This document shows positions 1-8,158 of a stretch of 64,000 nt of DNA, piece by piece (positions within the stretch are counted from its first letter, which is position 1; the number at the start of each line of letters is the position of its first letter). The translations under genes were made by a program, and so were the position numbers. The notes under the pieces were generated by a model. That model saw only the letters and a list, made by a program, of their open reading frames with translations. It did not search any database and was not told the DNA's origin. The stretch comes from Pseudopedobacter sp965218985 (GTDB lineage Bacteria > Bacteroidota > Bacteroidia > Sphingobacteriales > Sphingobacteriaceae). The stretch covers positions 1 through 64,000 of the forward strand of contig CBDCMP010000007.1 in the NCBI GenBank assembly GCA_965218985.1, written 5' to 3'.

Positions 1-235
1 GGGCTCCTTCTCCGATGAGATCATGAGTCTGAAGGACTCTCGCATGTCTTGGAGGACATCCTGAACCTTTTGGCTTAACACCGCTAACGCCGATCGATGA
101 TTGACCGCACGCATTGTTTTGACTCGGCGTCGAATGGTGTTCGGTTGAATGAGAGATCTCGGCAGCTGAATTATACCCACAAAAGGTCTATGCAGCGATG
201 CGGCACTGGCAATTAAGACCGAGCTTCAATTTGGA
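1..235 (-). other. possible 3' or internal fragment of a second fungal gene
   Basis: Read on the minus strand, this stretch stays open for about 78 codons from the left edge until a TGA near 235. The first in-frame ATG is at 112-114. The inner part reads like natural protein, for example VNHRSALAVLSQKVQDVLQD. I recognise no family. It would be divergent from the NmrA-like gene. It may equally be a chance open frame in a fungal promoter; intron-containing genes cannot be judged from so short a piece. Confidence 0.25.
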
Positions 236-334
236 GATACTTGGTCTTGAAACAAAGTCAACGGCCTGGAGCGTCGGTTTTCAGTCCATCGCCTCTCTCC
301 AAACACATACTGGCAACTTGATCACCCCTCTCCC

Positions 335-1489
335 ATGGCAATGTCAAACCACATCAACAACGTTGCTATCGTTGGCGTACGTGATGGCCTTGGCTTTCGT
401 CTGCTCATCGTCGGCTGACGAAAGCAGGCTAGTGGCAATGTCGGCAAGTTCATTACTGACGCCCTCTTGACTACCGGAAAGCACACAGTCACAGCAATCA
501 CCCGAGCAGATGGTCAGAGCAAGGTTCCACAAGGCGTGATGACCAAGCAAGTCGATTACAGCAACCCGGAGACACTCGTCAACGCACTGAAAGGTCAAGA
601 GGCGTTGATCATCACCCTGAGTGGGATGGCTCCTCAAGATACTGAGACGAAACTCGTCCACGCTGCCGGTGAGGCAGGCGTACCATGGATCCTGCCCAGT
701 GAATGGGCTCCGGACACTGCGAATGAGGCCTTGGTCAAGGATGTGTTCATCTTCCGGCCCAAGGGTGAGCTACTTGTACTCTGGTCAAGTCCATTTGTGA
801 CACTCTCGCTAACGATCTGCTTCTGCTTGCAGTCGCCATCCGAAAGGCTATTGAAGATCTTGGCAAGAGCTCTTACATCGCTATCTCTACGGGCTTCTGG
901 TACGAGTATACTCTTGCCATGCCCGCATCTTTCGGGATCGACTTTGCTAAACGAACCGCGACTCTATTTGATGAAGGTGAGACAAAGATCTCTATATCAA
1001 CGTGGCCACAGGTGCGACTCTAAGAACTTCACACGGCTTCTTGATGAATCGACTTACTCTTGCTAGATTGGTCGTGCTGTAGCCAATCTTCTCAGCCTTC
1101 CCATCAACCCTGAAGGCTCAAACAAACAGAGCTATCTCAACAACTTCAGGAACAGGGTTGTCTACATTAACTCCTTCACCATCAGCCAGAAAGACATGTT
1201 AGCATCCGCTGTCCGCGTGACTGACACCCAGGAGACCGAGTGGACCGTCACTAAAGAACCCGCTCGTGAACGATACACCAACGGTATCAAGGAGATACAA
1301 GAGGGTAAACGAATGGGATATGCGAAGATGATGTATACCCGCGTCTTCTATCCTGATGGGTGCGGAGATGTTGAGCATACTAAAGGCACGATCAATGGCT
1401 TACTTGGTCTGCCGAAGGAGGATCTTGATGACGCGACGAAGGTGGCGATTGAAAGGTCGCAGAGGATGAAGCAGTGGGTCGACCAGTGA
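335..1489 (+). CDS. fungal NmrA-like / isoflavone-reductase-like NAD(P)-binding protein, four exons
   Basis: Splicing exons 335-376, 428-764, 833-1011 and 1067-1489 gives one uninterrupted frame of about 326 residues ending in TGA, the usual length for fungal NmrA-like proteins. The dinucleotide-binding loop is split by intron 1 and becomes complete after splicing: VAIVGASGNVG at residues 10-20 has the GxxGxxG pattern. Later segments (an IPSEWAPD-like LPSEWAPD block, FWYEYTLAMP, and a C-terminal LGLPKEDLDDATK) are typical of ascomycete members, which act as NADP-sensing or reductase-like cytosolic proteins. The specific substrate cannot be read from sequence. Start chosen at the first ATG of exon 1; a second ATG two codons later is possible. 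Exon GC content and intron form are unlike everything after position 1500. Confidence 0.85.
377..427 (+). other. spliceosomal intron 1
   Basis: Begins GTACGT, contains GCTGAC as a branch-site candidate and ends GCAG; 51 bp. Removal joins VAIVG to ASGNVG and restores the Rossmann glycine motif, which is strong evidence that it is a real intron. Confidence 0.85.
765..832 (+). other. spliceosomal intron 2
   Basis: Begins GTGAGC, contains GCTAAC as branch-site candidate, ends TTGCAG; 68 bp. It interrupts a codon after its first base and its removal joins FRPKG-type sequence to VAIRKAIEDLG in frame. Confidence 0.85.
1012..1066 (+). other. spliceosomal intron 3
   Basis: Begins GTGCGA, contains a CTTACTC stretch that could be the branch site, ends GCTAG; 55 bp, phase 0. 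Its removal joins STWPQ to IGRAVANLL in frame and avoids the stop codon inside the intron. Confidence 0.8.
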
Positions 1490-1496
1490 GATTGAT

Positions 1497-1500
1497 GATC
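1497..1500. other. junction of fungal and bacterial sequence at a GATC
   Basis: The fungal stop codon ends at 1489 and the bacterial GH2 reading frame runs up to 1502 in ordinary residues (ending DIGVP) before meeting a stop made from GATC-side bases. The change in organism type therefore lies within about 10 bp of the GATC at 1497-1500, the recognition site of Sau3AI/MboI/DpnII. No repeat, IS end or att-like duplication is visible here. Confidence 0.8.
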
Positions 1501-4045
1501 AGGGCACTCCAATATCTTCTAACACGTAATCGACTTTGATATTTACACCATTTTTGGTTTGGTCTGATACGCTTATCTTTTTTACCGATTTATTCATGTG
1601 TGCATTTCTCCAAACACCTAATCTGGCTGGCATTTGGTTACCGAAATCGTTGTCGGTTGGCGCTCTCCAGAAATACGGTTCTGGTAATTGATTGATGATT
1701 TCTTTGTCGCCTTTCAAATGATAAGATTTCCAATTTCCGGTTGCCACGTTAAAACTTCCTTCTATGCCATTGGCAGAAAAATTCAACATTTCACCGTTTT
1801 TATTCATTGCTAAATCGCCTTTTACGGCCGCCTTATCAAAATATTTGCTGTTCAGCATAAACTGCTCACGGGCCATTTCTGATCCGCCAGCCAACAAAGG
1901 TTCGGGCTTATCCAAATAGGCATAGAGATTCAGTGTGTATTCCTCACCTTCATCCGCAACAACTTTAGGTAAAGGCAAACTCACCAATTTAGATTGTCTT
2001 GCCGATAATGAAACCTTGAAATCCCCTTCTTTTTCCAATGTGCCATTTTTGGATAGCTGCCATTTAAAATTGTAATTATCCAGATTACTGAATCCGAATT
2101 GATTGGTTATTTTAACTTGGTTTTTTGCTGGGTCAAAATCAGAAAATACGATATTTTGATAGAATTTTTTCACTTCATATAATCCCGGGTGCGGAATCCT
2201 ATCGGCAGAAACCAATCCATTGGCGCAAAAATTCTCATCGTTTTGTAAAGCATATCCTCCTAAATCGCCGCCGTAAGCAAAAAATGGTCTTCCATCAGCA
2301 GTTTTGGTCAGCAATCCCTGATCCACCCAATCCCAAATAAAGCCGCCTTGCATCTTTTTACTACTGTTGATGATATCCCAATATTCTTTAAAATTACCGC
2401 TGCTATTTCCCATGGCATGAGCATATTCACACATGATGAAAGGACGTTTCTTTTCTGGATTTGAAGCATATTCCTTCATGTGGTCAATACGGGGATACAT
2501 TGGGCAAACAATGTCTGTGTTCCAATCTTCACCAGCCTGCTCAAATTGTACCGGTCTGGTGGGGTCCTCTTTTTTAATCCAGTTATAAGCATCATGAAAA
2601 ACAGGTCCGTTCCCACATTCATTTCCCATACTCCAAATAATAATGGAAGGATGATTCCTATCTGTTTTAACCAAACGGTGTATGCGTTCAGAAATGGCGG
2701 GCGCCCATTGCGGCAAATATGCAGGATGAACACTTTCATCAAATTTACCTTGAAGCGAAGCTCCCATCCCATGGATTTCCACATTGGCTTCATCCACCAA
2801 ATACATTCCGTATTCATCACATAGTTTATACCATAATGGATTGTTGGGGTAGTGGCTATTTCTTATTGCATTGATGTTGAATTGCTTCATCAATTGGATA
2901 TCTCTGATCATAGATTCCTTATCCAAAACATGGCCTGTGTTCATATCATGTTCATGCCTATCGGTTCCATGAACAATCAAAGGCACTCCATTGACCATCA
3001 ATTGGCTATCTTTTATCTCTACTTTTCTGAAACCCAATTTAGCCCCTGTGTAGGTGGTTTCCCCATTGTTGGTAAAAGCCAAAATCAAATCATATAGATA
3101 AGGATGTTCCCCATTCCATGGTTTTACATTTTTGATTTCTTGAGTGATTTTTAACAGTTTTGAAGTATCGGCAATATCATTAACAGGCGTTTTCTTATTG
3201 AAAACTGACTGCCCAGCAGCATCCTTTACTGTAACAGTTAAGGCTGCATTTTTCAATTTTGCATCTGCAAATTTCCTTAGGTTTACAGATAAATTTAAAA
3301 TCCCATTTTTATAGCTCTGGTCTAAGCCTGCATCAGAGACAAAATCCCAAACGGTGATTTTTGGAGTGGCATAGATAGCCACATCTCTTTCTATACCGCT
3401 GATACGCCAAAAATCCTGGTCTTCCAAGTAAGAACCATCATGCCAGCGTATCACTTGAACAGCCAACAAATTATCCCCCTTTTTAAGATAAGGGGTGATG
3501 TTAAATTCTGCTGGAGTTTTGGATGCTTTGCTTAAACCCACCTTTTCTCCGTTAACAGTGACAGTTGCACAACCCGTGATGGAACCAAACCTTAAAAAGA
3601 CTTCTTTTCCGTCCCAATCTTTGGGAACCGTAAACATTTTGCGATAGGTGCCTACAGGGTCGTCCGGACCAACAAACGGCGGGTTTTTAGGGAATGGGTA
3701 GACTACATTGGTATAAATTGGAATACCGAAACCTTGTAGTTCCCAGTTGGAAGGAACCTTAATATTTTTCCATTGGCTATCGTCTAAGTCTGTTTTATAA
3801 AAATCCTGATTGCGTTCTGCCACTTTATCCACGTAAGTGAATTTCCAATCTCCGTTCAGAGATTTATAATAAGGCGAAGTCGCAAAATCATCTGCATGTG
3901 TTTTCGCCTCGTTATCATACAAGGTAAAAAAAGCATGCGGCTCTTCCTTGTTTTGCTGGAAAACCGTTGGATTTTCCCAGAAGTTTTGCTGGGCAAATCC
4001 CAATCTGCAACTCAAAATCAATAAAATGGAAAGGATTTTTTTCAT
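1499..4045 (-). CDS. LacZ-type GH2 beta-galactosidase, C-terminally truncated by the junction
   Basis: Secreted glycoside hydrolase family 2 enzyme removing terminal beta-linked galactose. Signal peptide at residues 1-18, then the sugar-binding jelly roll, immunoglobulin-like domain and TIM barrel. The acid/base Glu lies in WSMGNECGNG (about residue 476) and the nucleophile Glu in CEYAHAMGNSSGN (about 540). The C-terminal beta-gal small-chain domain has started (PYFWRAPTDNDFGNQ) but stops after only part of it: 848 residues against roughly 1040 usual for the family. The stop codon is an accident of the join at 1497-1500, not the natural end. It is the last gene visible in the minus-strand PUL. 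No gene symbol is given because Bacteroidota PULs carry many LacZ-like paralogues. Confidence 0.9.
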   Translation of the reverse strand: MKKILSILLILSCRLGFAQQNFWENPTVFQQNKEEPHAFFTLYDNEAKTHADDFATSPYYKSLNGDWKFTYVDKVAERNQDFYKTDLDDSQWKNIKVPSNWELQGFGIPIYTNVVYPFPKNPPFVGPDDPVGTYRKMFTVPKDWDGKEVFLRFGSITGCATVTVNGEKVGLSKASKTPAEFNITPYLKKGDNLLAVQVIRWHDGSYLEDQDFWRISGIERDVAIYATPKITVWDFVSDAGLDQSYKNGILNLSVNLRKFADAKLKNAALTVTVKDAAGQSVFNKKTPVNDIADTSKLLKITQEIKNVKPWNGEHPYLYDLILAFTNNGETTYTGAKLGFRKVEIKDSQLMVNGVPLIVHGTDRHEHDMNTGHVLDKESMIRDIQLMKQFNINAIRNSHYPNNPLWYKLCDEYGMYLVDEANVEIHGMGASLQGKFDESVHPAYLPQWAPAISERIHRLVKTDRNHPSIIIWSMGNECGNGPVFHDAYNWIKKEDPTRPVQFEQAGEDWNTDIVCPMYPRIDHMKEYASNPEKKRPFIMCEYAHAMGNSSGNFKEYWDIINSSKKMQGGFIWDWVDQGLLTKTADGRPFFAYGGDLGGYALQNDENFCANGLVSADRIPHPGLYEVKKFYQNIVFSDFDPAKNQVKITNQFGFSNLDNYNFKWQLSKNGTLEKEGDFKVSLSARQSKLVSLPLPKVVADEGEEYTLNLYAYLDKPEPLLAGGSEMAREQFMLNSKYFDKAAVKGDLAMNKNGEMLNFSANGIEGSFNVATGNWKSYHLKGDKEIINQLPEPYFWRAPTDNDFGNQMPARLGVWRNAHMNKSVKKISVSDQTKNGVNIKVDYVLEDIGVP

Positions 4046-4079
4046 CTGTTTATTTTTGTTTTTTAATGGTGATGAAGCC

Positions 4080-4101
4080 CTGCCTGCGGCAGGCAGGAAT
4101 C
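4080..4101. repeat. Bacteroidota-type intergenic palindrome
   Basis: CCTGCCTGC, one central base, then GCAGGCAGG: a 9-bp perfect inverted repeat between the esterase and beta-galactosidase genes. Very similar CCTGCC...GGCAGG palindromes are scattered between genes in this phylum; a diverged relative lies near 48535. It could form a hairpin in the operon transcript. Confidence 0.55.
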
Positions 4102-4180
4102 ATGATTTGATAAACATGCCCACTGCGGGTTTTGGCAAAATCATGATGGTTTCATATCAAATTTTAAAATAGGTTCTTTT

Positions 4181-5236
4181 TTACAATATAGGTTTAATGA
4201 TTTTTACCAGCTCGTTTGCAATCTTTAGATGTCCGGTATCTGTTGGATGTGTACCGTCAGCAAAATCCTCATCAGAAAGCCAATTTTGAGTATTTACCAG
4301 CATCAACTTTTTTTCTGTTTGCTTTTCGTTTGCCATCAATTGGTTAATTTGTTCTGTATAGGATTGGTTAAAGGGAACTAAAACTGCTATCGTAGCATTG
4401 CTGTAGACAAAACGTAAATTTCTTAAAAATTGTGTGAATGTTTGCTTGTATAGCTCTTTTGTTACTTTCAGATTATGATCATTTGTCCCCAGGTTTATCA
4501 CCACCAAATCAGGAGAATTAGAGAATGCCCATTTTTGGTTGGGTTGATGATTAGGTTGTTCAAGATTTAAAAAAGCCGATTCCATCCCAATTTCTGGTGC
4601 ACCATTGTAATGGTATTGATAGCCGTCTGTTAAAGGGATGCCGCAATAGGAAATTTGGGTATGATCTGCATTCAGCAGTTCACCGCAAAGCCAAGGATAG
4701 GCCGAGGTGTTTCCTTTTGAAGTTTTATCTCCAGAAGTAATAGAATCGCCAATAAATTCTATCCAATATTTTTTCTTTTCTGGCTTTAGCAACTTGGCAC
4801 CTTCGTTCAAAGATATTCCTTCCAACTGTATTTCATCATCCTGAAATTTTGCGATTACACGTAAACAATGGACGGAATTTATTAAAGAATCGGGAGTAAG
4901 TTTTACCCATCCAGATACATTTTTGAATAATACCATTTTCCGCTCATCCAATTTCACATAAATATTAACTGGTTTTGATAAATTTATCTTAAGAGAATTT
5001 CCTTTGAATTTGATATCGAAATAAGCCCCACCCCAATAAGAATGGAAATTATTTATAGCTGATTTATCCCATCTGCCTACGTAATGGATATGTTTATCAT
5101 TTAAACCGATAACTTTATCAGCAGAAAATGCAATATTTTTATAGCTGAGCAATAAAAAGATAAATACAAAAAGCTTACTCCATTTGAGCATTCTAAATAA
5201 TTCTTTGCGTTTCCCATTTTCAGTCATTGTTATCAT
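4181..5236 (-). CDS. secreted SGNH/GDSL esterase, CE2-like acetyl esterase
   Basis: Two-domain carbohydrate esterase: an N-terminal jelly roll (around residues 45-155, containing HYVGRWD) followed by an SGNH hydrolase domain. Block I is EFIGDSITSG with the catalytic Ser near residue 165, block III GTNDHN, and the C-terminal DGTHPTDTGH supplies the catalytic Asp and His. This layout is known from CE2 acetyl-xylan-type esterases, so removal of O-acetyl groups from the polysaccharide is likely. The longest reading starts 3 bp after the upstream sulfatase stop; a start at 5191 (MLKWSKLF, directly before a hydrophobic signal segment) is at least as plausible. Exported by signal peptide. The substrate is inferred from context only. 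Confidence 0.82.
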   Translation of the reverse strand: MITMTENGKRKELFRMLKWSKLFVFIFLLLSYKNIAFSADKVIGLNDKHIHYVGRWDKSAINNFHSYWGGAYFDIKFKGNSLKINLSKPVNIYVKLDERKMVLFKNVSGWVKLTPDSLINSVHCLRVIAKFQDDEIQLEGISLNEGAKLLKPEKKKYWIEFIGDSITSGDKTSKGNTSAYPWLCGELLNADHTQISYCGIPLTDGYQYHYNGAPEIGMESAFLNLEQPNHQPNQKWAFSNSPDLVVINLGTNDHNLKVTKELYKQTFTQFLRNLRFVYSNATIAVLVPFNQSYTEQINQLMANEKQTEKKLMLVNTQNWLSDEDFADGTHPTDTGHLKIANELVKIIKPIL

Positions 5237-5239
5237 ATA

Positions 5240-7177
5240 TTACCAAAAAGAATTATAGACAAGCGTTTTTCCTTTTACCACATATAAAAATAATTCTGAA
5301 ACTTCTCTTGCTTCAGGTTTAGTGCTTTTTTGAATAAATAACTTTTCCACATTTGGAACAAATACTTCGTTATTCTTTTGATAAATCAACAGTTGTAAAG
5401 TCAGCAGTTGCAATTTTTCTTCATCAACAAGATTCAAAGAATTCGTTAGAATTTGTTTTGCATCCTCATTTAAAAAATGATCGTAACAAATAGAAGCCAA
5501 TACTATTTTAACAGGTATATAGGTATCGTTCATATCCTTCAGTATTCGACTTCTATACTTCAAAATCCCTTCCCCCTGACATTTTAGACCTAGTGCAGCC
5601 CAGTAGCGAACAATTTTATTCGGATGATGCAACAACATCAATTGTTCTTTTAAAGCTGCTTCAGTTTTTAGCCCCGATAGGTCTGCTGCTCTATAAATAG
5701 CTTCAATAGGGTAATCAGTATCATTGAGCCTGAATTCATAAGGAGTGGTAGTTTTAGAGACCTGCTCCAATTCATAACCTGGCAAAAACATCACATCTTT
5801 ATTTTTGATGATACTGTCTTTTAAATCCCTTCTCATTTCTTCCATCACAGTTTTATATTTGGGATCATTAGCCAAATTATGTGTTTGCCAAGGGTCTTTT
5901 AGATAATCATACAGATATTCTGTAGTACCCGTTTGGAACATTTGCTTTTGGATGCCAGAAAGTGCATTGTTTTTTAAATCTTGCCTCATTTGCTGTAGTA
6001 TATCGCTATAATCGAAATATTTTTCATAAAACATTTGAGGCATAAAAGGCATAAAGGCTTTAGAATAACTCAGATTCCCATTGGTAATGGTTCTCATTAA
6101 ATTTGAAGCTCCTTCAGAACCATCGCTGGAAAGAAACAAATTCTTCGCCTCGGGAGCGGTATCTTTTCCTAAAAAATTTCTGCCATGCATATATGCGGGC
6201 ACATCTGCTTTGGCAAGTTTTAACAGGGTGGGTGCTAAATCTGCAAAATCAATTAATTGGTCACTTACTACACCACCAGTTCCAAACGGAGATAAGTTTT
6301 TATACATTTCCGGAAAATAAATCACAAAAGGCACCCGGTGACCTAAGTCAATTCCGTTGGTTTTTCCTTTTGGCATGGCCTCGCCATGGTCGGCATAAAA
6401 AAAGATGATGGTGCTATCCATTAAACCATCTTTTTTTAAGCTATCTAAAATCTTACCAATGTTATAATCTGTTAAAGAAATTCCATTATAAATACGGGCC
6501 AATTGATGGCGCATTGCCGGCGTATCCTTAAAAATTGGCGGCACCTTAAAATCATTGTCTCCGGTCTGTAATGCTTTAGGCAAAGTATCCAAAACCTGCT
6601 TTACATAAACATCATAAGGATTAGTCATTGTTCTGGATTGATGACTGGCCATAAAATTAAATACGGCAAAAAAAGGCTGCCCGCTTTTCCTGTTCCACCA
6701 ACCTGCTTTGTTTGAACTTTCATCCCAGCTTTGTTCAATGATTCTGTTTGCAGCTGAGGTATTGTAATCTGTTTTACTGTTATTGCTGGTATAATAACCT
6801 GCTTTTCTTAAATAAGTGGGAAAGCCTTTTATGAAATCAGGAATTGGATATTGACTCCGGTGATTGCCCGTACCCATTTCAAAGGTTCTGGCTCCGGTGA
6901 TGATGGTGGAGCGACTGGGTGAACAAACCGTACCTGTAGAAAATGCATTGGTAAAACGAACCCCCTCTTTAGCCAGTTGATCAATATTGGAGGTCTTTGC
7001 ATTTTTATCACCATAACAGCCTATAAATTGTGGAGAAGTATCTTCTATCACCACCCAAAGAATATTGGGCCTGTTTTGTGAATACGTTTTTGAAAAAAAC
7101 AGCAGAAATATTATACTTAAAAAGCTTGTTGATATTATATGTTTCAATGCATTTCTATTGATTAAACAATTTTGCAA
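5240..7177 (-). CDS. S1-family sulfatase, N-sulfoglucosamine-sulfohydrolase-like, with C-terminal extension
   Basis: Exported type I sulfatase removing sulfate esters from sugars. A signal peptide is followed by NILWVVIEDTSP (first metal-binding Asp pair) and VCSPSRSTIITG, in which Cys85 is the residue converted to formylglycine by an anaerobic or FGE-type maturase encoded elsewhere. The metal/His motif YADHGEAM is present. After about residue 500 there is an alpha-helical tail with a HEAT-like block (HHPNKIVRYWAALGLKC) seen in the heparan-N-sulfatase-like subgroup. At 645 residues it is longer than the other sulfatases here. Its start overlaps the upstream SGNH gene by 23 bp; a shorter start within the overlap is not obvious because the signal peptide needs these residues. 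Confidence 0.85.
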   Translation of the reverse strand: MQNCLINRNALKHIISTSFLSIIFLLFFSKTYSQNRPNILWVVIEDTSPQFIGCYGDKNAKTSNIDQLAKEGVRFTNAFSTGTVCSPSRSTIITGARTFEMGTGNHRSQYPIPDFIKGFPTYLRKAGYYTSNNSKTDYNTSAANRIIEQSWDESSNKAGWWNRKSGQPFFAVFNFMASHQSRTMTNPYDVYVKQVLDTLPKALQTGDNDFKVPPIFKDTPAMRHQLARIYNGISLTDYNIGKILDSLKKDGLMDSTIIFFYADHGEAMPKGKTNGIDLGHRVPFVIYFPEMYKNLSPFGTGGVVSDQLIDFADLAPTLLKLAKADVPAYMHGRNFLGKDTAPEAKNLFLSSDGSEGASNLMRTITNGNLSYSKAFMPFMPQMFYEKYFDYSDILQQMRQDLKNNALSGIQKQMFQTGTTEYLYDYLKDPWQTHNLANDPKYKTVMEEMRRDLKDSIIKNKDVMFLPGYELEQVSKTTTPYEFRLNDTDYPIEAIYRAADLSGLKTEAALKEQLMLLHHPNKIVRYWAALGLKCQGEGILKYRSRILKDMNDTYIPVKIVLASICYDHFLNEDAKQILTNSLNLVDEEKLQLLTLQLLIYQKNNEVFVPNVEKLFIQKSTKPEAREVSELFLYVVKGKTLVYNSFW

Positions 7178-7919
7178 TCAGCTCCGCTACAATAGCATGC
7201 CCTTTTGGATTGATATGGTTGTTTTGTGCCATATAACCCTTTAAATCTACCCCATCCATGGCTAATTTTTTAAAGGCACCATAACTATCTATGACAGGAA
7301 TATTATATTTTTTGCCAAGTTCTAAAATCTGTTGGGCATGTTGCGCCAATGGAGCATTAGGGTCTTTGATATCCTCTTTAATATCAGGTGTCGGAGTCAT
7401 CAAAATCAGTTTTACTTTGGCTTCCAAAGCGTCTTCAATCATGCTTTCCCAAGCTTTTTTTGCTCTTTCTAAACCTATGCCCCTATCGTTTAAGGCATAA
7501 TCAATAAATATCACATCTGGTTCTTTGGTTAAAACGTCTTTTTCGAATCTTTTGGCACCTTGTTCGGCATTTTCGCCACCGATAGATGTTTTGATGACGT
7601 TTACCACAGCATAAGAGTATTTCTCTGTAATAAGTTTTAATGACAATAAAGGATAAGAACCAAATGTGGTAACCAATGGTGTGTGCTGGTATCCACTAGG
7701 TACGCTATGCCCATGAAAAACTAAATTTATGGTGCGATTATTTGGCCATTTCTTTTGTAATTCGGTGATGATATTTGCCAAATAGCCTGAATCTACCTTT
7801 TCTGACAGTGAGGTGTTCGGCAATTTAATTTTCGCAAAAGCACATGATGAAAAACCAATCGTGATGATTGCAATAGCTGATACGATTATTGGCCTTTTAA
7901 AGCAGTTATTTCTCATCAA
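7155..7919 (-). CDS. secreted SGNH-hydrolase-type esterase (GHSV subgroup)
   Basis: A 254-residue exported hydrolase. The nucleophile motif is FHGHSVPSGY rather than GDSxT, so His replaces the usual Asp before the Ser. Block II is seen as SIGGENAEQG, block III as DYALNDRG, and the C-terminal NNHINPKGH gives the catalytic His. This variant motif recurs in a known subgroup of SGNH esterases, so I regard the enzyme as active. It probably removes acyl groups from the same glycan as its operon neighbours. The signal peptide at residues 8-30 contains SSCAFA and might be a lipobox. It overlaps the downstream sulfatase by 23 bp, consistent with co-translation. Confidence 0.75.
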   Translation of the reverse strand: MMRNNCFKRPIIVSAIAIITIGFSSCAFAKIKLPNTSLSEKVDSGYLANIITELQKKWPNNRTINLVFHGHSVPSGYQHTPLVTTFGSYPLLSLKLITEKYSYAVVNVIKTSIGGENAEQGAKRFEKDVLTKEPDVIFIDYALNDRGIGLERAKKAWESMIEDALEAKVKLILMTPTPDIKEDIKDPNAPLAQHAQQILELGKKYNIPVIDSYGAFKKLAMDGVDLKGYMAQNNHINPKGHAIVAELIAKLFNQ

Positions 7920-7927
7920 TGGCTATT

Positions 7928-8116
7928 TTAATATTTACTTGGTTTATAGAAAATGATTACAAATGGTTGAAGTGCTAAATTGGCAAGAAAGTCTGTTTTA
8001 TCTGATGGATTTTCTTTCAATAATAATGGATTTTTAAACTTTACCTCATTTCCGAATAACAATATCACTTCGTTATCAGGAAAAAATCCAGCAACAAAAA
8101 AACTTGTAATAATCAT
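7928..8116 (-). CDS. possible small protein or gene scrap in the operon gap
   Basis: A 62-residue frame that fills an otherwise unexplained 239-bp gap in a tightly packed operon, with 42 bp before it and 8 bp after it. It has a hydrophobic start and ends in ALQPFVIIFYKPSKY, reminiscent of the last beta strands of a glycoside hydrolase. I do not recognise a family. It may be the tail of a deleted enzyme gene rather than a working gene. A plus-strand frame overlaps it and has no better support. Confidence 0.25.
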   Translation of the reverse strand: MIITSFFVAGFFPDNEVILLFGNEVKFKNPLLLKENPSDKTDFLANLALQPFVIIFYKPSKY

Positions 8117-8158
8117 TTCATTAGACGTTGCCTTATTAAAATCCTATGCGCCAAATCA

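Noticed and set aside
467..1066. Continuous plus-strand frame as a single-exon gene
   Set aside because: It reads through introns 2 and 3 and loses the NmrA sequence; the spliced model restores it.
1499..1501. Stop codon of the GH2 gene as a natural end
   Set aside because: The LacZ small-chain domain is incomplete and the stop is formed at the GATC junction with fungal sequence.
4046..4172. Plus-strand frame before the beta-galactosidase gene
   Set aside because: It covers the palindrome and antisense signal-peptide codons and has no protein-like character.
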